From the NCBI GenBank assembly GCA_017540815.1, contig JAFYAI010000159.1, positions 1 through 60,693 of the forward strand: 60,693 nt of DNA, in the 5' to 3' direction. The notes beneath the pieces are model-generated. The model was not told where the DNA came from. It saw only the letters and a list, made by a program, of their open reading frames with translations, and did no database searches. A program made the translations under genes and the position numbers. The DNA is from Spirochaetales bacterium. GTDB lineage: Bacteria; Spirochaetota; GWE2-31-10; MWDO01. This document shows, piece after piece, positions 1 to 8,217 of this stretch (its first letter is position 1; the number at the start of each line of letters is the position of its first letter).

Positions 1-46
1 CTGCACCTATTACGATTAGATCATATTCAATCATTGTTTCTTCCAT
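1..46 (-). CDS. 5' end of a FAD/NAD(P)-binding flavoprotein (partial)
   Basis: Only the first codons of this gene are in the window; it runs off the left edge. The reading begins MEETMIEYDLIVIGA, a short acidic lead followed by a hydrophobic beta strand and the start of the GxGxxG dinucleotide-binding loop, as at the N terminus of thioredoxin reductases, lipoamide dehydrogenases and MnmG-like proteins. The family member cannot be told from so little. Two starts are possible: ATG at 46, or ATG at 34, which has GGAAG five bases upstream (40-44) and is the better supported one. It is divergent from the TatD gene. Confidence 0.5.
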   Translation of the reverse strand, partial: MEETMIEYDLIVIGA

Positions 47-106
47 TATAATAGAATAATATAATCTATCACAAATTAGACATTTTTGCAACTAAAATTT
101 TATATC

Positions 107-120
107 TGCACAATTGTGCA
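107..120. promoter_or_regulatory. Perfect 14-bp palindrome upstream of the tatD promoter
   Basis: TGCACAATTGTGCA is a perfect palindrome ending two bases before the -35 box of the tatD promoter. Its core CACAATTGTG recurs five times inside the tatD gene and four more times elsewhere in the window. The position fits an activator or repressor site, but no regulator is identified. Confidence 0.5.
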
Positions 121-122
121 TA

Positions 123-151
123 TTTACATTCAGCGAAATTTCTGATATAAT
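123..151 (+). promoter_or_regulatory. tatD promoter, leaderless type
   Basis: TTTACA (123-128) and TATAAT (146-151) are separated by exactly 17 bases. The -10 box ends six bases before the ATG at 158, so transcription should start at or next to the start codon. No Shine-Dalgarno sequence is present. Confidence 0.65.
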
Positions 152-157
152 CATCCT

Positions 158-823
158 ATGAATATTATTCCTGATGCACATACTCATCTTGACTTCGTTT
201 CGCAGGGTGTGCCCGCCGTCGTCAATTCGGTTTCTGTAGACGATTGGCAGCAAGTCGCACAATTGTGTCAAGGACATCCAATACTGCTGCCTGCATTCGG
301 CATACATCCGTGGTCAGTTACTGCACAATTGTGTGCTGATAAGTCATGGGCTGACAGATTGGACAGTCTGCTCTCATCAGTGCCGAATGCGTCAGTCGGT
401 GAAGTCGGTCTCGACCGCAGCACAAGTATTTCGTTAGATATGCAGACTCGGATATTGGAGCGTCAGCTTGATATTGCCTTACAGCACAATTGTGCAGTTT
501 CTATTCATTGCTTCAAAGCATTCGACATCCTTATCCCGATTATTCGTCGGTATCATCTGACTTATATCATGCACGGCTACAGCGGCTCTGCACAGATTAC
601 GAAACAGCTATTGGAGACAGATTGTTACTTCTCATTCGGCATGATCCGGCACAATCGGTTGGATAAACTCCGCACAATTGTGCCTCCTATCCCGAAAGAG
701 CGGCTGCTTGTTGAGTCAGACGGCAAGGTGGAAGCTGACTTAGAGCAAACTGCTGACACTCTCGCACAATTGTGCGGGATTACACCGGAACAACTGTGCG
801 ATAATTTTGATGCGGCGTTTTAA
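158..823 (+). CDS. TatD-family metal-dependent hydrolase
   Basis: A 221-residue TIM-barrel hydrolase of the TatD family (3'-5' exonuclease or deoxyribonuclease type), cytosolic. Visible landmarks are the N-terminal HxH motif (His8, His10 in DAHTHLD), the GIHPW strand near 48-52, Glu82 in GEVGLD, His117 in SIHC, His139 in MHGYSG and Asp188 in ESDG, which together give the full metal-ligand set. It is somewhat shorter than the usual 250-265 residues. Five copies of the palindrome CACAATTGTG (258, 324, 485, 673, 765) lie inside the gene in three different reading frames, so they are not a protein repeat. The start is the ATG six bases after the -10 box; there is no ribosome binding site. Confidence 0.88.
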   Translation: MNIIPDAHTHLDFVSQGVPAVVNSVSVDDWQQVAQLCQGHPILLPAFGIHPWSVTAQLCADKSWADRLDSLLSSVPNASVGEVGLDRSTSISLDMQTRILERQLDIALQHNCAVSIHCFKAFDILIPIIRRYHLTYIMHGYSGSAQITKQLLETDCYFSFGMIRHNRLDKLRTIVPPIPKERLLVESDGKVEADLEQTADTLAQLCGITPEQLCDNFDAAF

Positions 824-852
824 GAAAAATCACCGAGAGGATTGTGTGTTAT

Positions 853-1491
853 TTAATTTTGTTTTGCTCCATTCTCCGCCTGCTCCAGATAGCCATCGAT
901 AATGGCTATCTTACGCTCAAGGTCTGCCATCCTCATATCTATAATGAGATCATAATCATAGTCATATTCTCCATTCTCAATCTCATAGTTAAGATCTTCG
1001 ATCTGTTCCCAGCCGATATGAACCGGCTTGCTGTATGCCAATGCCGACCACTTCTTAGTCTCAGCCCAATAGTGCCGAGCAATCGCATACCGAGAACGGG
1101 CTATCTCAAAGCTCTCCTTTATATCTTTCGCCCACTCAATGTTGTAGAATGTCACATCACGCTTATCGTATTCCCACCCCCAATCTACATACTCTTTAGT
1201 CAGCAGATAATGAATATGAAATCGCAGCAATATCTTATATTTGACATATTCTTCCCAAGTATTTGTCACAACGATCGCCTGACTCGGATGGATGTTTGGC
1301 AGTTTCAGACAATTCTCCAGCCAAAAGATATTACGCTTATGCTCGGTATGCGTGCCGTGCAGATTAGTCTCGTATAGTTTATATATCTGCTCAATAAATA
1401 TCATATCCGTCGGCTTAGCTGATATTTGCATAACCGACACTGTAAGAATGAAGACACATAGATATATTTTTAACGAGCCGAAAAGTTTCAT
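853..1491 (-). CDS. Exported protein of unknown function
   Basis: A 212-residue protein with an N-terminal signal peptide (hydrophobic residues about 8-24 ending in AKA-like ISAKP). The mature part is helical, rich in Trp, Tyr and charged residues, with an acidic Tyr/Asp run near residues 170-185 and a charged C-terminal helix. I recognise no domain; it looks like one of the lineage-specific periplasmic proteins of treponemes. It lies 39 bases downstream of a lipoprotein gene on the same strand and is probably cotranscribed with it. The ribosome binding site is weak. Confidence 0.7.
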   Translation of the reverse strand: MKLFGSLKIYLCVFILTVSVMQISAKPTDMIFIEQIYKLYETNLHGTHTEHKRNIFWLENCLKLPNIHPSQAIVVTNTWEEYVKYKILLRFHIHYLLTKEYVDWGWEYDKRDVTFYNIEWAKDIKESFEIARSRYAIARHYWAETKKWSALAYSKPVHIGWEQIEDLNYEIENGEYDYDYDLIIDMRMADLERKIAIIDGYLEQAENGAKQN

Positions 1492-1530
1492 ATTACATTT
1501 TCGGCATTTGGATAAGTTTTTTTAGATGAT

Positions 1531-1956
1531 TTATCTGATATTCAGATCAATCTTGCGATCATAGCTCCGAATATCTAAAGCCTGACGGCATCTCATATCG
1601 ACAGTATTATCCGATGCGGAGTTATAATATTCACAAGTGATGGCATACTCTGCCCAATAATCAGTGAATGCCTCATTATACTTCATGCGGATCTGATACG
1701 GCTGCGGCAGAACTTGGATATTGTTCACTTTCGTCTCTGCGATAACGCTGTTATCGGAAGTATTGATAATCCTTACATAAGCGTGCCCGTTAGGATTATA
1801 CTCATAACTGTCTTCATCCAAATCACTTTCATCAGTCATGATGCGGCCGAAAGCAAGTATAGGATTAGGATCAGATGTGCTGCATCCTATAACTGTCCAC
1901 ACAGCACTAATGCACATCATCAAGGGCAATAACCAACCAATAAATCTAACTCGCAC
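1531..1956 (-). CDS. Small lipoprotein
   Basis: A 141-residue predicted lipoprotein: positively charged start, hydrophobic stretch, and lipobox VIGC near residue 25. The mature domain looks like a small beta-sandwich, with strands such as GHAYVRIINTSDN and two further Cys residues near the C terminus that could form a disulfide. The start chosen is GTG at 1956 because GGAGG (1963-1967) lies exactly six bases upstream; an upstream ATG at 2010 lacks such support and would spoil the signal peptide. It probably leads an operon with the exported protein at 853-1491. No family is recognised. Confidence 0.7.
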   Translation of the reverse strand: MRVRFIGWLLPLMMCISAVWTVIGCSTSDPNPILAFGRIMTDESDLDEDSYEYNPNGHAYVRIINTSDNSVIAETKVNNIQVLPQPYQIRMKYNEAFTDYWAEYAITCEYYNSASDNTVDMRCRQALDIRSYDRKIDLNIR

Positions 1957-1972
1957 AACCAACCTCCGTGTA

Positions 1973-2009
1973 TTTATACTAATGATAGAATTTATCTCAA
2001 AAAAAATCA
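1973..2009 (-). promoter_or_regulatory. Probable promoter of the lipoprotein operon
   Basis: On the minus strand TTGAGA is followed after 16 bases by TATAAA, a short distance before the GGAGG and GTG start of the gene at 1531-1956. The match is reasonable but not strong. Confidence 0.35.
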
Positions 2010-2045
2010 AGTATAAAATTAATTTGGATAAAAAATTAAAAAAAA

Positions 2046-2252
2046 TCAGTTTTTTTTCTTCAATTTTCGCCGTGTACCGTCAGGATGTTGGACAACTACA
2101 TTCTCAAGATGAGCGGTCAGGTTACTCTTGATACTGTTGACATATCTTTGTCTCAACTCTTTCTGCTCTGCTTTCTCCTCATCAGTCAGAGTCCGTTCCT
2201 TAGACAGATGATATAATTCATTTATCCGTTCAATGACTTGATCCATCGTCAT
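2046..2252 (-). CDS. UPF0291/DUF896 family protein
   Basis: A 68-residue helical-hairpin protein matching the DUF896 (UPF0291, YnzC) family: it has the typical pattern of an N-terminal helix ending in INELYHLSK, the LTDEEKAEQKELRQRYV stretch, and a basic tail (KLKKKN). The function of the family is not established. The start is ATG at 2252 because AAGGAG (2259-2264) lies six bases upstream; ATG at 2270 has none. It follows the greA terminator and may have its own promoter. Confidence 0.85.
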   Translation of the reverse strand: MTMDQVIERINELYHLSKERTLTDEEKAEQKELRQRYVNSIKSNLTAHLENVVVQHPDGTRRKLKKKN

Positions 2253-2272
2253 AATGCTCTCCTTATCCAATA

Positions 2273-2298
2273 AAAAAGACTGCTACCGCAGTCTTTTT
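2273..2298 (-). terminator. Terminator after greA
   Basis: An 11-bp perfect stem (2273-2283 with 2288-2298) around a TACC loop, with A-tract and T-tract flanks, lies about 100 bases downstream of the greA stop codon. It would work in both directions. Confidence 0.8.
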
Positions 2299-2321
2299 CA
2301 GATTTGTCATACCGAAAATCT

Positions 2322-2382
2322 CCCGACAGGATGTCGGGTGTGCAAGCGGTTGCACGGATGCTTAGCCGTCGCAGCTTCGGCA
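2322..2382. repeat. Palindromic element related to the one at 9090
   Basis: CCCGACAGGATGTCGGG (2322-2338) is a 7-bp stem with a 3-base loop, followed by TGCAAGCGGTTGCA (2341-2354) and a GCCG/CGGC pairing. The first hairpin differs by one loop base from the hairpin at 9090-9106, and the bases after both are partly alike (GTG, then AGCCGTCG). It is GC-rich compared with its surroundings. Confidence 0.45.
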
Positions 2383-2398
2383 TTTTACTAAAATTATC

Positions 2399-5104
2399 TT
2401 AGAATTTAGCGACTTCTATCTTCTTAACTTTGTAGCTGTGCTTTGTATCATTAAGAACGAAGTCTACACTGTCGCCGACAACTTTGTCGAGGAACTTCTG
2501 TGCAAGCGGAGTCTGGTAAGACAAGATCTTCTTCTCAACATCTGACTCCCACGGTCCCATGATAGTATAAACAACATCTTCATTCTTCACATTGTCATGC
2601 AGAGTCACCTTAGTTCCGAATGTAACGAAATCGCTCGTAACTTCTGAAACCTTCTTAACGATAGCCTTGCTCAGATCCTCAGACAGAGACTTAACCAATG
2701 CGGCGAGTCGCTTCTGTTCATCCTTAGCATACTGATACTCTGAGTTTTCACGCAAGTCGCCTTTTTCACGAGCGATACCGATGTCTTTAGCATTCTCAGG
2801 AATGAGGACTTTATTGATATGGTCAAGCTCAGCCTGTTTCTTCTTATAACTGCTCTCAGTCGTAATGAGTTTATCAAGGATAGAACTCTTGCGAGCAGTA
2901 TCAGAACTGTATTTAAGTTTAGCAGATTGTGTATCAATGTCAGGATACTTATTGAGAATAGCGACTTTCACTTCTGTTGCATTATCATTGTCAAGTGCAT
3001 GCAGATCAGATATGATAGTATACAGACGCTTAGCGAAGTCCTTATCTGCTCGGTTAAAGTATTCAAGCAGTTTATTATTCTTGAACAGATACTCTTTCAC
3101 CTGAGCGTTGATCTTCTTATTCCTTGTTACATCCTTCTTATTCTGAATGTCCTTAGCCGTAATATCGACAAGATGCAGCATACAGAACAGGATCTTATCC
3201 ATATCGATATTATATTCATCAACCTTATCATCTGTCAGAGCATTAGTCACTACCCAATAGAATGCCTCTTTGCGCTCCTTATAAGTGATCTGGACTTCGC
3301 GGAATATCCTCTCGAAATAACTCTTATCATAGTTAGTCAACTCATCGAAGATGTATTTATTAGGATATAAGAAGAATATCTTCATAAATATATCATCCCA
3401 ATCTGAGATAGAATGTTTGATCTCATTCAGATACATCTTCTTGAAATCATTCGATGATATATCACCGTAAGTCTTGATAGGATCATCGATATTCTTATAG
3501 TAATGCTCAAAAGTCGCCGGCAGTTCGATCGATGATGCAAGAACAGGGAAACGCTTAAGCGTATCGCTCAGCATCAGATATGAACAAATCGTCTTCTCAT
3601 CGACATTAGCATTAGGACTGATGAAATCTACGAAATACTTGAGCATCTCCGGGAAATACTCACTGTCAGTATCGGCATTCTCGATAAAATCAAGAATAAC
3701 ATCAAATCGCAGAGAGAAATCCTTCAATCCTTTGAAACTCAGGTAGCACTTCTCTTCATAAGACAGTGGCTTGTCTTTCAGCTCATAGACATCATTATCC
3801 TCATCAAGTGTTCCAAATCTCGCATCAGTTTTAAGTATCTTCTTAGCAGTTGTCCACCATGATGACCACTCCGATGCAGTAAACACATCAGGAACAAGCT
3901 CTTCTTTGAAGTTCTTCATCGTAGCATGGTTGTCGAAACTGTTGATGAGCATCTTCAAACCCCATGCCGGATCTTCTTTAAGAGTTTTCTTCAGTCGATC
4001 TTTATTCTTGAGTTTGAGGATCCAGATGTGATTCTTAGGCAGGTTTTTCAGAGAGTCGATAGCCATCGCCAAAGACATCTTATGACCTTTTTTCTCGGAG
4101 TTGAAGTCGATCGTAAATACACCGTTATTCACATCAACGATACGACCGATACCCCACTCGCGGTGATAAACGAAATTGCCCTTGTCAAATGATATATGTT
4201 TCTCGAAGTCGGCAATCGCTTCATTAACATCACGCCATGAACTCTCCAGATCACTCTTCTTAATATACTCTTCGACAAGAGAGTGGTCTTTATATTTCTC
4301 ACGATATACATCAACAATCTGTGATCGTGCATAATCGTCACTCGGAGACTTCTTAAGGATAACTTTAAGCACTTTGAGACATACTTCGTAGTCTTTCTTC
4401 TCCCAATAGAGATTATACAGGAGTTTGAGCAGATCCAACGCACGGTCATCATTGAATGCCTTAGTTATCTTCTTCTCAAGATTAAGGAAATAATCATATC
4501 CAAGATCATCAAATGTCAGGAGTTTTTTCCACAGCTCTTCTACCTGAGTAAAGTTACCGCGATATATGTTACGATTCATCGCCTTCTTATACATTGCCTT
4601 GGCATAGTCAAGGTCGCCATCCTTCTCTTTCATCTCTGCAAGGCGAGCAGGCATATCAGCCTCTTCAATGTCAGCCTTAACAAGCCGCTCCATCAACTCA
4701 AATACGAGGTCTTTTTTATTGAGATTATTGCATGTGTCTATCAGCACACGGATAACATACTTATCCTCAAAGAACACAAGCGTCTTATTACAGAGATATT
4801 CAACGATATTCCATTTAAGATTATCAGAGAAAATCTTAATCAGACTGAGAATATTAGTATCATCAATACTACCCTGCTTAAAATTGATAAACGAGTTCAA
4901 ATAAAGTGCTATAATCGAATTCTTATTATTTTTCAAATAATCATCCGTCAGTTTCAGTGCATCGGTAAGAAGTCCTTCTGCACGGAGAGCTTCTATCTGA
5001 TTATCCAAATCCTCGAAACTCTTAATAGTGTAATTATTGATTGTTGTTCTCGTCCATTTCTCTTCTTTGAGAAAGTTTTCTAAATTGTCCAAAAGATCGC
5101 TCAT
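2399..5104 (-). CDS. greA: Transcription elongation factor GreA with long N-terminal region
   Basis: A 901-residue protein whose last 160 residues or so are a complete GreA: the N-terminal coiled coil with the tip motif GDLREN, where the acidic residues reach the RNA polymerase active site to stimulate transcript cleavage, then the FKBP-like C-terminal domain. Ordinary GreA is about 158 residues. The first 300 residues are helical and repeat-like (TPR-like), and a beta-rich CarD-like segment sits near 305-360 (FVYHREWGIGRI). This large form is known from treponemes. The first four bases overlap the end of the upstream TPR-protein gene (ATGA), so the two are translationally coupled and may act together on RNA polymerase. 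Confidence 0.92.
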   Translation of the reverse strand: MSDLLDNLENFLKEEKWTRTTINNYTIKSFEDLDNQIEALRAEGLLTDALKLTDDYLKNNKNSIIALYLNSFINFKQGSIDDTNILSLIKIFSDNLKWNIVEYLCNKTLVFFEDKYVIRVLIDTCNNLNKKDLVFELMERLVKADIEEADMPARLAEMKEKDGDLDYAKAMYKKAMNRNIYRGNFTQVEELWKKLLTFDDLGYDYFLNLEKKITKAFNDDRALDLLKLLYNLYWEKKDYEVCLKVLKVILKKSPSDDYARSQIVDVYREKYKDHSLVEEYIKKSDLESSWRDVNEAIADFEKHISFDKGNFVYHREWGIGRIVDVNNGVFTIDFNSEKKGHKMSLAMAIDSLKNLPKNHIWILKLKNKDRLKKTLKEDPAWGLKMLINSFDNHATMKNFKEELVPDVFTASEWSSWWTTAKKILKTDARFGTLDEDNDVYELKDKPLSYEEKCYLSFKGLKDFSLRFDVILDFIENADTDSEYFPEMLKYFVDFISPNANVDEKTICSYLMLSDTLKRFPVLASSIELPATFEHYYKNIDDPIKTYGDISSNDFKKMYLNEIKHSISDWDDIFMKIFFLYPNKYIFDELTNYDKSYFERIFREVQITYKERKEAFYWVVTNALTDDKVDEYNIDMDKILFCMLHLVDITAKDIQNKKDVTRNKKINAQVKEYLFKNNKLLEYFNRADKDFAKRLYTIISDLHALDNDNATEVKVAILNKYPDIDTQSAKLKYSSDTARKSSILDKLITTESSYKKKQAELDHINKVLIPENAKDIGIAREKGDLRENSEYQYAKDEQKRLAALVKSLSEDLSKAIVKKVSEVTSDFVTFGTKVTLHDNVKNEDVVYTIMGPWESDVEKKILSYQTPLAQKFLDKVVGDSVDFVLNDTKHSYKVKKIEVAKF

Positions 5105-6078
5105 CCTATCTCCTGCTCATATTTTTTAAAAAGTATATATATATTATAAGCTATTTTCTTTATATTATTTTCAATCTCTTCTCTTTTTTCTTTGCCGCCG
5201 CTTTTCGTTCCGTAGATGTCATACAGCAGCAGGTACTTATTCAGCAGCCGTGCCGTCAATGCACTGTCATACACTGAAGACTGACCTATCTCTCTCTCCA
5301 TTATAGTGATCTGCTTCTTCAACTTCATAAAGTCACCGGGAGTCATCTCGCGGGATATATTGAGAATGCCATATATCCGCCCGTAAACCGGTATCCAATA
5401 TAACAAAGTTCGATCATCTACTGTCGGTTCTGCTTTGCGAACGGCATCAATCAACTGCCGAAACAGATCAGACTCGATATTCTCCAGCTTGATCTCAGCC
5501 GGATTATCTTTGAATGCCTCGCGAAACAGCACTTTACCGGCAGGAATTCGCCCGGTAAGCACATAAACATCAGCAAGCTGAGCCAGCACATCTGCATTAT
5601 CAATATCAAAACTCAGCAGCCGCTCAAAAGCAGTCATAGAATTGCGATAATCGGCAATCTTTTTATAAGCCAATGCAGCCATATATAACAGCTTTGGACC
5701 TATCCTTTTGCTGCTGCTGGCATCTTTATTGAACTGTTCCAATGCAAAATTGAAGACATAATATCTGATTGCCGTCACCACATTATCATCTACACGATGC
5801 TGCATCCTGCAGAAGTCTTCAAACTTCGTCCATTGATCAAATAGATATACACCACGATCACATCCTTCCGGTGTGCTCTGAGCATCTTTGAGACGCTGCA
5901 GCCAATATCTCGTTACTTTTAGACCAAATTCTGCAATAGTGCTGTTATAGCGAGTCCGAAGTATGAAAGAGAACTCACTCTGAGCATCGCTCAGTTGACC
6001 TTCTTTAAGCAGCCTTAAAGCATTGTCAGCAGACTGATTTATCTCAGAATTTATCTCCCCAGCATCAGTCCGCTTCAT
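5101..6078 (-). CDS. TPR-like protein in operon with greA
   Basis: A 325-residue, almost entirely helical cytosolic protein. Residues about 130-200 look like tetratricopeptide repeats (AALAYKKIADYRNSMTAFER and the following helix pair). No catalytic motif or signal peptide is seen. Its stop codon overlaps the greA start by four bases, so it is probably made together with GreA; with the helical N terminus of that protein this suggests a scaffold or partner role, which is inference. It resembles hypothetical proteins next to greA in other spirochaetes, but I cannot name a family. Confidence 0.75.
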   Translation of the reverse strand: MKRTDAGEINSEINQSADNALRLLKEGQLSDAQSEFSFILRTRYNSTIAEFGLKVTRYWLQRLKDAQSTPEGCDRGVYLFDQWTKFEDFCRMQHRVDDNVVTAIRYYVFNFALEQFNKDASSSKRIGPKLLYMAALAYKKIADYRNSMTAFERLLSFDIDNADVLAQLADVYVLTGRIPAGKVLFREAFKDNPAEIKLENIESDLFRQLIDAVRKAEPTVDDRTLLYWIPVYGRIYGILNISREMTPGDFMKLKKQITIMEREIGQSSVYDSALTARLLNKYLLLYDIYGTKSGGKEKREEIENNIKKIAYNIYILFKKYEQEIG

Positions 6079-6215
6079 TACACGCCCTATATACCCTTAG
6101 TAAAAAAAATATCGAAATTTTGCCCAATACTATTTCCTCATTGTCATTATACTCATTTTAAAGATTTATGTCAACAAAAATTTTCTTTCAATTTTATCAA
6201 ATTTACAAATATTCT

Positions 6216-6274
6216 TTGATTTTTCACCGATAATAGTGTATGATATATTTTGAAAGTTACAAAGATTTTGGAGG
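6216..6274 (+). promoter_or_regulatory. Promoter and ribosome binding site of the MBL-fold gene
   Basis: TTGATT (6216-6221) and TATGAT (6239-6244) are 17 bases apart. GGAGG at 6270-6274 lies six bases before a GTG codon at 6281 and decides that start. Confidence 0.6.
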
Positions 6275-6280
6275 ACTTTC

Positions 6281-7150
6281 GTGAGGATTAAATTTTGGGG
6301 TGTCCGAGGTTCGCTGGCATGTCCGGGACCCAGGACAATAAAATATGGCGGTAATACAGCATGTATTCATATCGATGTAGATCAGGATTATCAGCTGATC
6401 ATCGATTGCGGAACAGGTATTCGTGAGTTAGGCAACAGCCTCTTAGCTAATCCTGATGTTCCGAAACCGATTAAAGCAAATATTTTCCTGACTCATACAC
6501 ATTGGGATCACATTATGGGGCTTCCGTTCTTTAAGCCGATATATATTCCAGGCACAGAGCTGCACATCTATGGACCTAAACTTGCTGCCGGTGACAATTT
6601 GCAGGAGATAGTCGGCGGTCAAATGTCTTATGAACACTTCCCGGTCAATCACGAAGATCTTGAGGCTGATATATACTACCACGAACTGACTCCGGGTATG
6701 ACTGAACTGCCCGGCGGGGTGAAAATATCATATATATACATAAATCATCCTGTAGAGACATTCGGCTATAAAATCGAATATCAAAACAACATTGTGGCGA
6801 CATGCTACGATCATGAGCCATACGCAAATATCCCAGAGAAAAACATCAGTGCGGTAAAAGAAAATCGCCGGCTGATCAACTTTTATAAAAATGCCGACAT
6901 ACTCATCCATGATGCACAATACACAACCGAGGAATACGAGAAAAATTTCCGCGGCTGGGGACATTCGACATTTGAGACTGCTCTGAGCAATGCTGTCAAA
7001 TCAAAAGTCAAGTCGCTGTATTTCTTCCATCACGATACGGAACGAACAGATGAGCAGCTCGACCGCATTTTCAGCGAATATGCTGCCAAAGGTCGCAAGC
7101 AGGGTATCTTCGTAGACGGTGCTACGGAGCTGAATGAGATTATATTGTAA
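6281..7150 (+). CDS. Metallo-beta-lactamase-fold hydrolase
   Basis: A 289-residue MBL-fold protein. It opens with MRIKFWGVRGSLACPGP and a YGGNT segment, as in the MBL subgroup annotated as cAMP/cGMP phosphodiesterase-like, and carries the zinc motif HTHWDH near residues 76-81, a later His in INHP, an Asp in YDHE, a further HDAQY segment and a final histidine in FFHHD. These supply both metal sites. The substrate cannot be read from sequence; phosphodiester or cyclic nucleotide hydrolysis is the common assumption for this subgroup. The start is GTG, fixed by GGAGG six bases upstream. It is a single-gene unit. Confidence 0.85.
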   Translation: MRIKFWGVRGSLACPGPRTIKYGGNTACIHIDVDQDYQLIIDCGTGIRELGNSLLANPDVPKPIKANIFLTHTHWDHIMGLPFFKPIYIPGTELHIYGPKLAAGDNLQEIVGGQMSYEHFPVNHEDLEADIYYHELTPGMTELPGGVKISYIYINHPVETFGYKIEYQNNIVATCYDHEPYANIPEKNISAVKENRRLINFYKNADILIHDAQYTTEEYEKNFRGWGHSTFETALSNAVKSKVKSLYFFHHDTERTDEQLDRIFSEYAAKGRKQGIFVDGATELNEIIL

Positions 7151-7204
7151 AGGAATGCATAATTCATAATGTATAATGCATAATTATAATGGCGGATAAT
7201 AAAA

Positions 7205-7642
7205 ATGCTGAAGATATATTTTGGTGATATGCAGGAAGCAAACTATGGACCATCTTGGTTTCAGTTTAACTATGATCCGGCATGGTTCAAAGATTCATTC
7301 GTTCAAGCAATGATTGAAGATGTGGATCATTCCTAATATATTGACGGACTTGTCATTGAAAGTCCCATTCTCGGAGCGATACCGCCTGAAAAATTATCAG
7401 GCGGTGTGCAAACTCTGATAATGATCTACGAAAAGCCTGACCTTGTATTTGATGCAACAAGCTGTGGAGAAAACTGTGCAAAATGGCTTATCGAAATCGG
7501 CAAAAAAAACGACATTACAGTCAATCTTAACTATCTTATGCCATTTGATGGACTTGAACCTTTTGACATTATGATCCTCAATGAAAATAAAATTGTCAGC
7601 ACATCGAAAGACTACATTCGGACTGCGGTCAAATACATTTAA
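7205..7642 (+). pseudogene. DUF4869-like gene interrupted by an in-frame TAA
   Basis: One reading frame from ATG 7205 to the stop at 7640-7642 gives a protein of about 145 residues like the DUF4869 family: MLKIYFGDM at the start, IESPILGAIPPEKLSGGV in the middle, then ATSCGENCAKWL and a C-terminal LNYLMPF segment. TAA at 7334-7336 (codon 44) breaks the frame without a shift; the codon follows Asp-His-Ser and precedes Tyr-Ile. This looks like a single nonsense change, for example from GAA or AAA. Restart at GTG 7406 would give only the C-terminal 78 residues. The gene is directly followed by a P-loop gene that seems to be its usual partner. Function is unknown. Confidence 0.65.
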
Positions 7643-7654
7643 CGGAAGGCGACT

Positions 7655-8110
7655 GTGACAGGCAAACATCACATTATCATCGAAACAGGACGGTTAAAAT
7701 ACGAATTCAACATCAAACGGAATATCACCGTCATACAAGGCGACAGTGCTACAGGGAAAACTACTCTTATATCATTGCTTGACTCTTATTCTCGTTTAGG
7801 GCAACGCAGTGGTATTCGCTTTCAGTCCGATGTTCAATGTATTGTATATAATGGAACAGAAGAGAATTGGCAAACAAACATTGAACAATATACACAAACC
7901 ATTATTTTCTTTGATGAAGATTACCGATTTATTCTCACCCGTGATTTTGCACGGTTCATTCAGACGACGGACAATTACTATGTGTTCATCACAAGGCGAC
8001 CACTGAAAAATCTGCCATACAGCATCAATGAAATCTACGGAATAAAAACATCCGGCAAATATCATTTTCCCGATAAGATCTACCATGAGTTTTATCCTAA
8101 TTTATACTGA
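7655..8110 (+). CDS. Small P-loop NTPase paired with the DUF4869-like gene
   Basis: A 151-residue protein with a Walker A motif GDSATGKTT near residues 29-37 placed directly after the first strands, and a Walker B-like strand IIFFDED near 86-92. Later there is a strand ending in ITRR, as in ATPases where it follows the B strand. The start is GTG at 7655, with GGAAGG five bases upstream. From memory, similar P-loop proteins next to DUF4869 genes are longer, so this one may be cut short at the C terminus; a strong terminator follows its stop codon. The role is unknown. Confidence 0.65.
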   Translation: MTGKHHIIIETGRLKYEFNIKRNITVIQGDSATGKTTLISLLDSYSRLGQRSGIRFQSDVQCIVYNGTEENWQTNIEQYTQTIIFFDEDYRFILTRDFARFIQTTDNYYVFITRRPLKNLPYSINEIYGIKTSGKYHFPDKIYHEFYPNLY

Positions 8111-8120
8111 ATAAATATAA

Positions 8121-8162
8121 AAAATGCCGAGATTTTGCAAAGCAAAATCTCGGCATTTTTTT
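8121..8162 (+). terminator. Terminator after the P-loop gene
   Basis: An 18-bp perfect stem (8121-8138 with 8142-8159) around an AAA loop, flanked by A-tract and T-tract, ten bases after the stop codon. Confidence 0.88.
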
Positions 8163-8164
8163 GC

Positions 8165-8191
8165 TTGACAAAATTTTATTTATCATATAAT
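8165..8191 (+). promoter_or_regulatory. Strong promoter before the structured element
   Basis: TTGACA (8165-8170) is followed after 15 bases by TATAAT (8186-8191), or after 17 bases by TAATAT. It starts directly after the terminator at 8121 and reads into the inverted-repeat element at 8218-8405 and the lipoprotein gene. Confidence 0.6.
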
Positions 8192-8217
8192 ATTGTTAAT
8201 GACAATTACAAAAAAAG

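Noticed and set aside
844..1377. Open frame of 177 codons on the plus strand
   Set aside because: It is antisense to the exported protein gene at 853-1491, which has a signal peptide and normal composition.
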